The notes below the pieces were generated by a model that was not told the DNA's origin, made no database searches, and saw only the letters and a list, made by a program, of their open reading frames with translations. A stretch of DNA of 64,000 nucleotides from Pseudomonadota bacterium (GTDB lineage: Bacteria > SZUA-182 > DTGQ01): assembly GCA_030625085.1 (NCBI GenBank), contig DAOURK010000005.1:1-64000 (forward strand), written 5' to 3'. This document shows positions 17,537 through 26,517 of the stretch, one piece after another. Positions within the stretch are counted from its first letter, which is position 1; each line of letters opens with the position of its first letter. A program made the position numbers and the translations under genes.

Positions 17537-18325
17537 ATGGTCTGGGGTGTTGATTTTGGCAGCAGAGCTGTAAAAATTGTTTTGCTGGAAAATGGAAAAA
17601 TACAGAAAAAAGAAATCCATGAGACAATTTCCTTTTATCGGAAATGCCGATTGACTGAATCAGGCAAATTGCAAATTATAGACGAAACAATTGGCCCAGG
17701 TGGAAATAGTTCTCAGCAGCCTGTAGTGACCACCGGATATGGGAGAAATATGTTGATTTTAGAAAATTCTTACCAGATCCCGGAGACCTTGGCTCATGCC
17801 CTTGGCGGTCAATATTTGACCGGATTATCAGACTTTTTATTAATTGATATAGGCGGACAGGATTCAAAAGTTATCTTAGTTGAAAAGGGCAGAATAGCTG
17901 ATTTTATCATGAATGATAAATGCGCTGCCAGCAGCGGACGATATCTGGAAAATATGGCCAGAGTCCTGGGGGTAAGCCTTGAAGAGCTAGGAGAAAATGT
18001 AGACAATCCCATTGACTTGGATTCCACGTGTGCTATTTTTGGAGAATCCGAATTAATTAGCAAACTGGTTGAGGGCGCTCCCCTGCCCTCTTTATGCGCT
18101 GGGGTAAATTATTCCATTTTTAAACGTTTAACACCAATGCTGGCTCGCTTCTCCAGCCAGGTTATTCTTCTTTCAGGCGGGGTTTCACAAAATAAAGCCC
18201 TTCAACAGATCATTCGTGAAAACCTTGCTGCTAAGCAGGTAATAGTGCTCCCAAAGGCTCAATTTGCCGGAGCTATCGGTTGTGCGCAATGGTATTGGCA
18301 AAAGCAATCTTCATCTTTGTTGTAA
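17537..18325 (+). CDS. ATP-dependent activator (BadF/BadG/BcrA/HgdC family)
   Basis: 262 residues with the ASKHA ATPase fold. It starts GVDFGSRAVKIVLLENG (phosphate 1), then DIGGQDSKVILVEKG near 104-118 (phosphate 2) and LLSGGVSQNKAL near the C-terminus. Cys129 in NDKCAASSGRYLE and Cys165 in DSTCAIFGESEL are the positions that in HgdC-type homodimers share one [4Fe-4S] cluster. ATP hydrolysis drives electron transfer from a reduced carrier to the dehydratase/reductase partner. It is coupled to the preceding gene by a 2-base spacing, so the two proteins are almost certainly a functional pair. Length is typical (about 260). Confidence 0.92.
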   Translation: MVWGVDFGSRAVKIVLLENGKIQKKEIHETISFYRKCRLTESGKLQIIDETIGPGGNSSQQPVVTTGYGRNMLILENSYQIPETLAHALGGQYLTGLSDFLLIDIGGQDSKVILVEKGRIADFIMNDKCAASSGRYLENMARVLGVSLEELGENVDNPIDLDSTCAIFGESELISKLVEGAPLPSLCAGVNYSIFKRLTPMLARFSSQVILLSGGVSQNKALQQIIRENLAAKQVIVLPKAQFAGAIGCAQWYWQKQSSSLL

Positions 18326-18423
18326 GCAACAAATACTATGTATAGGTAACAAATAAATTATTTACATCTGTTTTGTTTAAAGGGAAAAAAAGAGTTAGGG
18401 CTCTCAGGTAAGGATTCTCAGGG

Positions 18424-18636
18424 ATGACTGAACCTGAAATAAAAAAAATATCCGAAAAAGGGCTTTCAAAACGAAAATGGATTGGTGTGCATTTTCAGTG
18501 TTGCCAAGCGTATAGTCGAATATATATCAATAAACAAAACACTACTTATGAGGGACAATGTCCCAGATGTTTGAAGAAAGTGAGAGTGCGGATAGGTGCA
18601 GAGGGGACAAAAAATCGATTTTTCAAGGCCTGGTAG
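18424..18636 (+). CDS. Small putative zinc-ribbon protein
   Basis: 70 residues starting at ATG. Cysteines occur as CC (FQCCQAYSRIY) and CPRC (EGQCPRCLKKVRVRIG) about 20 residues apart, a pattern like a zinc ribbon, with a basic C-terminus. It follows the activator gene by 98 bases on the same strand and runs 14 bases into the end of lgt on the opposite strand. I do not recognise a named family. The compact zinc-ribbon layout and conserved-looking composition support a real gene, but its link to the HgdB/HgdC pair is only positional. Confidence 0.6.
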   Translation: MTEPEIKKISEKGLSKRKWIGVHFQCCQAYSRIYINKQNTTYEGQCPRCLKKVRVRIGAEGTKNRFFKAW

Positions 18637-19402
18637 CTTTCTTCCCTTTTAAGTACCAAAGCATATAAAGAGCGCTTAGAAAAAAAACAATGCTCAGCAC
18701 CTGAGTAAGAGTAAGAGCCTGAAAAAAGTAAACCCGAGTTCCATAGATTTGATCTCCCCGAAAAATATCTATTATAAACCTCATGATCGAATAGAGGACA
18801 ATATATAGCCAAAAAACCTGCCCTTCATAGGATTTTCTTTTTCGCAACCATAAAAGAAACCCGAATATACATAACGCACCGATTGATGTGTAAATTTGGG
18901 TGGGATGAAGAGGAACATCAAGAACGGCCAAACTATTGGCATCTGTGAAAACAATACCCCAGGGAAGAGTGGTTTTTTTTCCATAACAGCAGCCGGCCAT
19001 CAAACACCCAATTCTACCGATAGCTTGCCCCAGAATAAAAGCAGGGGCCAGAATGTCTGTGTATTTCCAAATGTTCAGATGGTGTTTTTTTAGATAATAA
19101 AACCCTACCACTATACTGGCGATTAATCCCCCGTGAAAAACCAACCCCCCTTCCCAGATTTTAATAATATTAAGCGGATGATTCAGATATTCTTTCATAT
19201 TAAGAAGCACAAAAAAAAGACGAGAGCCAATAATAGCAGCAATAATGAGGTAAAAACCCAAATCCATTATTTTTTCCGCTTCTTCGCCCAGGCGCTTAGC
19301 TTCCCAACAAGCCCACAGTATGCCTGTGACAAAGGCGAGAGCTATAAAAAATCCATATGTATAGATGGTCAAGGGACCTATTTTAAAGAGTATGGGGTGC
19401 AA
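18623..19402 (-). CDS. lgt: Prolipoprotein diacylglyceryl transferase
   Basis: 259 residues, polytopic membrane protein. It transfers diacylglycerol from phosphatidylglycerol to the lipobox Cys of prolipoproteins on the outer leaflet of the inner membrane. The signature GQAIGRIGCLMAGCCYG near 126-142 is the Lgt motif in its Cys-containing form. LHPTQIYTSIGAL near 162-174 matches the P-T-Q/YE segment. It begins at TTG 19402, supported by AAGGA upstream, and overlaps the end of lspA by 25 bases, so the two are translationally coupled. With ileS and lspA it forms a minus-strand operon for translation and lipoprotein maturation. Confidence 0.95.
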   Translation of the reverse strand: MHPILFKIGPLTIYTYGFFIALAFVTGILWACWEAKRLGEEAEKIMDLGFYLIIAAIIGSRLFFVLLNMKEYLNHPLNIIKIWEGGLVFHGGLIASIVVGFYYLKKHHLNIWKYTDILAPAFILGQAIGRIGCLMAGCCYGKKTTLPWGIVFTDANSLAVLDVPLHPTQIYTSIGALCIFGFLLWLRKRKSYEGQVFWLYIVLYSIMRFIIDIFRGDQIYGTRVYFFQALTLTQVLSIVFFLSALYMLWYLKGKKATRP

Positions 19403-19902
19403 TCAGCATTATCCTTTTTATGAATGCAAAACATATCAATAATCAATATGCCTACTCCTATACAAATTACTGTATCAGCCACATTAAAAGCCGGCCAATA
19501 GTATTGATACCAATGAAAATACAAAAAATCAACCACTACGCCCATCCGCAGCCGATCGATAAAGTTACCTACTGCCCCTCCTAAAATAAAAAGAAGTCCT
19601 AAATGAAACCATGTGCTTCCTTCTGTTTTTAAATAAAAGACAGTAATAAAAATAATGGCCACTACAGAAACAATGATGAAAAACGGCGTTCGGAATCGGG
19701 AACTGGTTTCAGCTAAAAATCCGAAGGCTGCCCCTCTATTTTCCACATAGGTTAAATTAAAAAAATTGGGGATAATAACCAAAGAGTGGACTTTAGCCAA
19801 AAAAATTTGGGCTAAATATTTGGTGCTAAGATCCAAGGCCAAAATAGCAGATAATATTACTATTACTATTTTGGGCGACTTCATATTCGGTAATTTCATC
19901 AT
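19378..19902 (-). CDS. lspA: Lipoprotein signal peptidase (signal peptidase II)
   Basis: 174 residues with four predicted membrane helices. Both catalytic Asp regions are present: GGAVGNFIDRLRMGVVVDFL and AFNVADTVICIGVG. The N-terminal NLTYVENRGAAFGFL box is also typical. The aspartyl peptidase cleaves diacylglyceryl-modified prolipoproteins such as LptE just before the lipidated Cys. It lies between ileS and lgt, the common ileS-lspA arrangement, with lgt starting inside its 3' end. Length is at the usual upper range for the family. Confidence 0.96.
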   Translation of the reverse strand: MMKLPNMKSPKIVIVILSAILALDLSTKYLAQIFLAKVHSLVIIPNFFNLTYVENRGAAFGFLAETSSRFRTPFFIIVSVVAIIFITVFYLKTEGSTWFHLGLLFILGGAVGNFIDRLRMGVVVDFLYFHWYQYYWPAFNVADTVICIGVGILIIDMFCIHKKDNADCTPYSLK

Positions 19903-19978
19903 TATTTATATTAATTATTTATAGATATCTGCTCAGTACCTATGGCCGATTTACAAATCAGGAATTTCTATTTTAACT

Positions 19979-20030
19979 CACAAAGACATAAAAAACATCC
20001 CTTTGTGCCCTTTGTGTCTTTGTGGTTTAA
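19979..20030. repeat. Family C repeat with hairpin, between ileS and lspA
   Basis: CACAAAGACA (19979-19988) and TGTCTTTGTG (20015-20024) form a perfect 10-bp inverted repeat. On the minus strand the right part reads AAACCACAAAGACACAAAG followed by GGCACAAAGGG. A related sequence, AAACCACAAAAGCGCCAAG, lies at 51814. Such tracts are common intergenic repeats in many environmental genomes. It could also reduce read-through from ileS into lspA. Confidence 0.55.
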
Positions 20031-20078
20031 TATGGGGGCTTGAATATTATATTTATATCCTTTGCATGGTGAAGATCA

Positions 20079-22895
20079 TTATTTTTCAGCATCAATATTT
20101 TGTACCAATGAAATGCAGGTTTCGCATAACGTCGGGTGCTCGGAAACACGGCCAACAGAAAGATCATATTTCCAGCACCGGCCACATTTTTCACCTTCTG
20201 CGTGAGTAACTTTCACAAAGAGCCCATCGAAAAGCTCACTTTGTGTATACCCATTTGCTGGAGCAGTAGTGTTAACTGTAAGATCAACAGATGAAACAAT
20301 AAAAATGCATCGTAAAAGCTTCTCATATTCCTTTAAAAAATCATATAATCTGGAGTCTGTTAGGAACAGCTCCACGCATGCGTCCAAGGGATGCCCGATA
20401 ATTTTGTCTCCTCTGGCAGACTCAAGGACTTTAGAGACTTCCGAGCGAACCTGTAAAAGGGTCTCCCATTTTTTAGCCAATTCTTCATCCATATAAGCCT
20501 CCCGAGAGGTCGGGAATGAGGCCAGATGAACACTTTCCGGAAAATTTTCCAATCCGGGCAAATATTTCCATATCTCTTCAGCCGTAAAGCATAACACAGG
20601 CGCCATTAATCTTACCAGTCCCAGGATAATTTCATACATAGCTGTTTGCCCTGATCGACGAGAGAGAGAATCTTTCCCCTGAGTATACATTCGATCTTTA
20701 GAGGCATCCAAGTAGAATGAGCTGAGGTCCATAGTACAAAAATTGTATAAAGAGTGAAAAATAACATGAAATTCATAGGTTTCATAAGCCTTGCGGACTC
20801 TAGCAATCAATTTTTGAAATCTGTGCAAAATCCATCTATCCATCTCTTCCATACGCACATAAAGGATTCTATCTGTTTTTGGATTAAAATCTTGCAAGTT
20901 GCCTAAAAGGTATCGACAGGTGTTTCTAATGCGTCGATAAGCCTCTGATAGGCGGCTTAAAATATCTTCCGAGATTCGAATATCCTCTTTATAATCCTCA
21001 GAACAGGTCCAAAGTCGCAAAATCTCAGCGCCGAGTTTTTTAATCACTTCTTGAGGAGCAATGACATTTCCGGCTGATTTGGACATCTTTTTCCCTCCCC
21101 CATCCACTACGAATCCATGGGTCAGGACCGATCGATAGGGAGGTTCACCCCGCGTACCCACTGAGACTAATAAAGAACTGTGAAACCAACCACGGTGCTG
21201 ATCACTTCCTTCTAAATAAAGATCCGCCGGGTAATTAAGATCCGATCTTGCTTCAAGCACAGCAGCAAAACTGACTCCTGAATCAAACCATACATCCAGG
21301 ATATTCATATCCTTGGTAAATTCAGATCCTCCGCATTTGGGGCAGGTAAAGCCCTTGGGCAATAATTCTCCTGCCTCTTTTTGAAACCAGATGTCAATAC
21401 CTTCTTCGGCCACCATGTCAGCAATATGGTCGATAACATGATCCTCCAAAATGGTATATTGACAGCTTTTGCAATAAAAAACAGTAATAGGTACTCCCCA
21501 TGATCTTTGGCGGGAAATGCACCAGTCAGGCCGACTCTCAATCATATTGGTGATCCGATTCTCACCCCAGGATGGAATCCACTGAACATTTTTGATCTGC
21601 TTCAGGGCCTTGGTGCGAAGATTGTTTTCTTCCATAGAAATAAACCATTGCTCAGTAGCCCTGAAAATAACCGGTCTCTTACAACGCCAGCAGTGAGGAT
21701 ATGAATGAACAATTGTCTCTTGAAATACCAGCCGTCCCTTATCTTGGATGAGTTGAATGATGTCCGAATTAGCCTCAAAAACATACCTTCCGGCAAAGTG
21801 TTGCACTTCCTGGGTAAATTCTCCTGCATTGTTTACAGGTGCATAAGTATCAAGCCCATGTTTCAGACCTGTTTCATAATCTTCCTGTCCGTGTCCGGGG
21901 GCAATATGAACACATCCTGTTCCCTGATCAAGGGTCACATAGATAGCCGGAATAACCGGTGATTTTCTTTCATAAAAAGGATGTTGGCAAACGATCCCCA
22001 GCATATCTTTACCGGAAAAGGTTTTAAGGATTTGGTAGTCGGAGATATTGGCCATTTTCATGGTACTCTCTATCAATTCTTTGGCCAAGAACCAAATTTC
22101 TCCATTAACCTGGCAAGCACCATATTCAAAATCCGGATGCACGGCAATAGCCAGATTAGCAGGGATGGTCCACGGGGTGGTCGTCCAAATGAGCACAAAA
22201 CATGGCGCATCTGTAGACAAATCCGAAAACTTATCCTGCAGACCTTCAGTAACGGGAAATTTTATACATATAGAAGGGGATGAATGATCTTGATATTCCA
22301 CTTCAGCTTCGGCCAGGGCTGTTTGACAAGATGAACACCAATACACAGGTTTTAGTCCTTTATAGACGCCTTTGTTTTTAATAAATTTGCCGAACTCTCT
22401 AATAATGGTAGATTCGTATCCATGGCTCATAGTCAGGTATGGATTTTCCCAGTCTCCAAAAATGCCCAAACGTTGAAACTCCTCTTTCTGGATCTTGATA
22501 AATTTTTGAGCATATTCACGGCAAAGCTTACGAATATCATATTTACTCATTTGTTTCTTCTTGCTGCCCAAATTTTTAACAACCTGATGTTCAATAGGTA
22601 AACCATGACAATCCCAACCGGGAACATAGTTAGTCTGAAATCCGGCCATGCTCTTGGATCGTATAATAATATCCTTCAACATTTTGTTAAAGGCTGTCCC
22701 CAGGTGTATGTGCCCATTGGCATAAGGTGGGCCATCATGTAAGATAAAAGGAACCAGATCAGTCTGTTTCATTTTCAATTTTTCAAAAATATGCCCTTCT
22801 CTCCAGGATTTAAGTATTTCCAATTCCTTCTGGGAAAGATTCGCTTTCATTGGAAACTTCGTTTTGGGCAAATTAAGAGTAAGGCTGTAATCCAT
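20079..22895 (-). CDS. ileS: Isoleucyl-tRNA synthetase
   Basis: 938 residues, bacterial type 1 IleRS. The HIGH motif is HIHLG near 62-66 in PPYANGHIHLGTAFN, and KMSKS lies near 603-607 in GKKMSKSAGNVIAPQEVI. The CP1 editing domain is present (WTTTPWTIPANLAI; GTGCVHIAPGHGQEDYE). The C-terminal zinc finger CGRCWKYDLSVGRVSEHPTLC, followed by ETC, is intact. It charges tRNA-Ile and edits valine. The start follows GGAGACGAGAAA. It is the first gene of the ileS-lspA-lgt operon. No T-box was recognised upstream. Confidence 0.98.
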   Translation of the reverse strand: MDYSLTLNLPKTKFPMKANLSQKELEILKSWREGHIFEKLKMKQTDLVPFILHDGPPYANGHIHLGTAFNKMLKDIIIRSKSMAGFQTNYVPGWDCHGLPIEHQVVKNLGSKKKQMSKYDIRKLCREYAQKFIKIQKEEFQRLGIFGDWENPYLTMSHGYESTIIREFGKFIKNKGVYKGLKPVYWCSSCQTALAEAEVEYQDHSSPSICIKFPVTEGLQDKFSDLSTDAPCFVLIWTTTPWTIPANLAIAVHPDFEYGACQVNGEIWFLAKELIESTMKMANISDYQILKTFSGKDMLGIVCQHPFYERKSPVIPAIYVTLDQGTGCVHIAPGHGQEDYETGLKHGLDTYAPVNNAGEFTQEVQHFAGRYVFEANSDIIQLIQDKGRLVFQETIVHSYPHCWRCKRPVIFRATEQWFISMEENNLRTKALKQIKNVQWIPSWGENRITNMIESRPDWCISRQRSWGVPITVFYCKSCQYTILEDHVIDHIADMVAEEGIDIWFQKEAGELLPKGFTCPKCGGSEFTKDMNILDVWFDSGVSFAAVLEARSDLNYPADLYLEGSDQHRGWFHSSLLVSVGTRGEPPYRSVLTHGFVVDGGGKKMSKSAGNVIAPQEVIKKLGAEILRLWTCSEDYKEDIRISEDILSRLSEAYRRIRNTCRYLLGNLQDFNPKTDRILYVRMEEMDRWILHRFQKLIARVRKAYETYEFHVIFHSLYNFCTMDLSSFYLDASKDRMYTQGKDSLSRRSGQTAMYEIILGLVRLMAPVLCFTAEEIWKYLPGLENFPESVHLASFPTSREAYMDEELAKKWETLLQVRSEVSKVLESARGDKIIGHPLDACVELFLTDSRLYDFLKEYEKLLRCIFIVSSVDLTVNTTAPANGYTQSELFDGLFVKVTHAEGEKCGRCWKYDLSVGRVSEHPTLCETCISLVQNIDAEK

Positions 22896-23505
22896 TTTCT
22901 CGTCTCCTAACTATATCATTTTAAAACTTCTCTCTATAAATCTATATAAATGAGCAAGATATCATTTAATCAGGAGGATGTCAATCTATCGGAGATGTCA
23001 CTTTAGGAGATGTCATTTTAGGGTCAATTCACTCATTTTAACAATCTTTGAAAAACAGGGCTTTCAATTTTTTGCCTTTTTTTCATAATCTTGATAGGTT
23101 AAAAAATCCACGGTTAAAATAAGGAGAAGGTTTAAATCAAAAAAAGATTTGACCAAATAAAATAATGATTCTAGTATTATGAATTTCATTTCATATTTGG
23201 GCAAAGGTTTTCATAATAAGGTTAATCTATACCAATCGAATACCAAAGAAGCGCATAACGAATACATAAAACACGAATCAAAAATTTATAATTTTTATCC
23301 GGCAACCTGATTCCAGTTGATTTTATACATCTTTCAACAGGTTAAAATAACATTGCTTTTGAACATTATATATTATTGATAAGGTAGAAAAAGGAGCACT
23401 GTGGCATCAATATTGCAAAAAATAGAAAAGATATCATAAAATTTAAGCAATGAAAGTCCTACCTGAAATCGAGAAAGTGTACGAATAAATAAGGAGCTTT
23501 TTTCT
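22896..23505. other. Gene-free divergent region with a short tandem repeat
   Basis: 610 bases between divergent ileS and the secreted 885-residue protein. I see one tandem duplication: GGAGATGTCACTTTA (22991-23005) followed by GGAGATGTCATTTTA (23006-23020). Otherwise it is AT-rich without an open frame of note. A TATATATTAT stretch near 23367 could belong to a promoter, but no convincing -35 is present. Confidence 0.5.
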
Positions 23506-26163
23506 ATGTATTTACGAAAACGATCTATAATCCAACTATATTATATACTTATCCCAATATTTTTCTTGATTTTTATGGTGCAAACACCGAGTTCCTTTGC
23601 ACAGACAGAAACATTGATTACGGGGCGAGTAGTAAAATATTCCAACCCAAATGAGGGTATCCCCAATATAGAAATTACAGCTCGTAAAGCTCAAACCGGC
23701 GAACCTACTAATGCCGCCAAAACCGATGCTAATGGTTATTATACAGTACAAGTAGACGCTCTTCTTACATCAACAAATGCTGAGGCAGATTTTTACGTTT
23801 GCGCTTATGATCCAAATAATATATACGTTCATGAATGCTATGATGGGTATTATTACGGAGCAATAGTAGCATTCGGCGAAGAGGAATTAGGGGAAGAGGT
23901 TACCCTCATTCACGTTAAGCTTAACCATGAATACCCAGATAAAGATTTTCAATTACAGAAAGGAGGAGGAAATATTTTAGCCACCTTAAATATACCTGAT
24001 GACCGAGGATATAAACTGTGTCTCGAGGGTGAAATCAATTTTAATAAAAAGGAAATGCATAAGGATTTTGTAATAGATCCAAATGATATACCCGGCCCTT
24101 TAAATATTAATAATGAACTATCCCCATTTCATATCCCTTTACCCAGAGCAAATTATTCAGCAAAAATAGAGAACATTAATTTGTCTATCTATCATAGAGA
24201 AATTTCCCTCCAAACAACTTATTATTATCAACTTAATAATTATAATTACCTTTTAAGTCAATATTGGGACCAAAAATATTCCATGGAGAATGCCGACCAA
24301 ATTAATGTATCATTCGGCCAAACTGAATCCATTACTTTTTCTTCTCTTCCTGAAGCGGGTATGCTTTATGGCATTATTAAAGGTCCGAATATGAATGAAA
24401 AAATATCTAAGTCATATACATACAGTGAGGTCCAAGGTGGTAAATCCTTTGTGTCCTATTATGGAGCGACAGATCCAGATACCAGTCAATGGACTGAGAT
24501 TATTAATATTGGGCATTGTCTCACCAACACAGCAATAGAAAATATTTATCTAAAAATTCTCCCTCAAAATGGTCAGCAGGTAATTGAGACTCTTATCCCA
24601 AGTAAAATATTGCACGACCCCAATTCTGCTTATCACATTGCCGCCAGTGAAGAATATGAATTCGGTTATGGAGGATATGCCTTTAAATTTTTAGAGCCTT
24701 CGGGCGGTTATAAAATTCAACTTTTGCGTCGAGTAGGAGACACGGATATCCTAAATATTTATTATAAAGACGCAACTTCAGTGACTCATGATCCTAATCA
24801 AGCCGGAATAATCAGCCTTAATTCAGAAGAAAAAGTCAAAATTGACATTAAAGTGCCGGCAAAAACAAACATTTATGGAGCTGTCGTTGATCCGAATAAT
24901 AGGCTAATTTGCGCCACCGTTACTCTGATGACCAATCCTTCCGAAGGAGTAAGCAAGAAAATCAGCGAAATCTTTTTTGACCCTAATTACCGTCAATACG
25001 ATACAAATTTAATACCTTACTACGATTCAAATTTTGCCTTCGAAGAACTTATTCATGGTGATTTTATTGTCCGTATTGAAATGAATGACCCAGAGATTGT
25101 TCAGGAATATAATGTAGAAAGAATTTTTGTAAATAATGTGGAGTTGGGACAAAACAGAAATCTTGGAACTATACAGCTTGTATCTTATGACCCCTGCTTA
25201 GGAAATAAAACGATTCTGGGACGAATCTTCAGTGAGGATAACCAGAATATTGGGATTGAAAACATTTGTGTACGAGTTATAAATATCAATGATCTTTCTC
25301 GCTCGGATCCTTGTCTTGAGGATATAACCGACCCCAATGGAAGGTATAGTATAACTAATCTACCCAATTCCAGCTATATTCTTCACACGGCATATGACCC
25401 GAGTGTTGTTACAGAAGGATATTTTAACGAAATGTATAAAAACGTTATTCTTTTTGGGGGACCTGATGATGAAGATAATGTGTTTTACCCTGAAAAAAAT
25501 AAAATAACCAACATGAAGGCAAATTTAGACCCTGTGGAACTAGATCCAAATATGCCAGCCACGCTGGTAAGGTTTAATGAAGGAGATGATGTTACAAATA
25601 TAAACGTGGGGTTATCAAATCATGTATATCATTTCCCTAAAGGTTTAAATATTTTTTCCTATCCAGGGACTCCGCCTATCAGATACGCCGGCACAAGCAA
25701 AAAAATTATAGAGCCATTTTCTTACACCTCCAACCCTGAAATTATGTCATTTATTACTAATGAAAATAAATGGGAAGTGGCCTATAGAGATCCCAATGGC
25801 GGTCAGATAAAAGGAGACGACTTCCCAATCAAAGCTGGTCAAGGATATGTCTTATATTTATATGAAGACGCATATGCCCAGCTTCCACCATTTACTATTG
25901 TCACTCCCACCTTTGATATGTCTCAAGGCCTCAATTTCATTTCTTTACCGGACAGCTTTGAAAAGGAATATTATTCTAAGAATATGTTATCCGATTTAGG
26001 AGGTGAGGAAGGAAAAGCTTGTAGTATAAATAATTATAATTGTCAGACAGGGAAATGGAAATCCACGACCTGTCTATGGGGATTGCCTGCAGGTGATAAT
26101 TTTAAATTTGAAAGACATCAAGGGTACTCAGTCTATATGAAAAGTCCTAACCTATGGCCGTAA
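23506..26163 (+). CDS. Large secreted protein with carboxypeptidase-regulatory-like domains and DPN-rich composition
   Basis: 885 residues. The signal peptide ends near SSFA-QTE (about 33). A beta-sandwich of the carboxypeptidase-regulatory/Cna-B type is suggested at ~36-105 (ITGRVVKYSNPNEGIPNIEI ... TDANGYYTVQ), and a second at ~560-640 (ILGRIFSEDNQNIGIENICV ... TDPNGRYSITNLPNSSY). The last ~190 residues hold two modules of the form GLNxxSxP ... GxGYxxY, seen in many secreted proteins. The tripeptide DPN occurs nine times. No catalytic motif or C-terminal anchor is visible. It is probably exported and works outside the inner membrane, perhaps as a surface or adhesion protein. A well-formed AAGGAG site precedes ATG. 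The exact function is unknown. Confidence 0.8.
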   Translation: MYLRKRSIIQLYYILIPIFFLIFMVQTPSSFAQTETLITGRVVKYSNPNEGIPNIEITARKAQTGEPTNAAKTDANGYYTVQVDALLTSTNAEADFYVCAYDPNNIYVHECYDGYYYGAIVAFGEEELGEEVTLIHVKLNHEYPDKDFQLQKGGGNILATLNIPDDRGYKLCLEGEINFNKKEMHKDFVIDPNDIPGPLNINNELSPFHIPLPRANYSAKIENINLSIYHREISLQTTYYYQLNNYNYLLSQYWDQKYSMENADQINVSFGQTESITFSSLPEAGMLYGIIKGPNMNEKISKSYTYSEVQGGKSFVSYYGATDPDTSQWTEIINIGHCLTNTAIENIYLKILPQNGQQVIETLIPSKILHDPNSAYHIAASEEYEFGYGGYAFKFLEPSGGYKIQLLRRVGDTDILNIYYKDATSVTHDPNQAGIISLNSEEKVKIDIKVPAKTNIYGAVVDPNNRLICATVTLMTNPSEGVSKKISEIFFDPNYRQYDTNLIPYYDSNFAFEELIHGDFIVRIEMNDPEIVQEYNVERIFVNNVELGQNRNLGTIQLVSYDPCLGNKTILGRIFSEDNQNIGIENICVRVININDLSRSDPCLEDITDPNGRYSITNLPNSSYILHTAYDPSVVTEGYFNEMYKNVILFGGPDDEDNVFYPEKNKITNMKANLDPVELDPNMPATLVRFNEGDDVTNINVGLSNHVYHFPKGLNIFSYPGTPPIRYAGTSKKIIEPFSYTSNPEIMSFITNENKWEVAYRDPNGGQIKGDDFPIKAGQGYVLYLYEDAYAQLPPFTIVTPTFDMSQGLNFISLPDSFEKEYYSKNMLSDLGGEEGKACSINNYNCQTGKWKSTTCLWGLPAGDNFKFERHQGYSVYMKSPNLWP

Positions 26164-26517
26164 GCTACTGAAATAAGTAATATTATATAATTCAACGATC
26201 GTAACCTTATCAAAACTTATTGTTAAACTATTCGATCTGTAATGCTCGCGAAAATTCCTCGTTTAATGAATTAGACATGTAAATAGACCTTTCCCGGTAT
26301 TGATTTTATTAATTAGAGAGTATCTTATTTATTTAAATTAGATCCCTTTTTTATTAAGGATCTATGATTTGCGACAATTAAGATTTACGTTCATTAAAAA
26401 AAATGATCGTTTGGAAAACTGCATAAATGAAATAATAATTCTTGATATCAAAATAAAAACAAAAAAATAAGGGGGAAAATAAACAGCCTTAAAAAAAATG
26501 AAAGGGGTATTGATATA
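26164..26517. other. Gene-free stretch between two secreted-protein genes
   Basis: 354 AT-rich bases. The only structure I can name is TAGATCC (26339-26345) paired with GGATCTA (26358-26364), a small hairpin with a 12-base loop that is not followed by a T-tract. No confident promoter was found. Confidence 0.4.
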
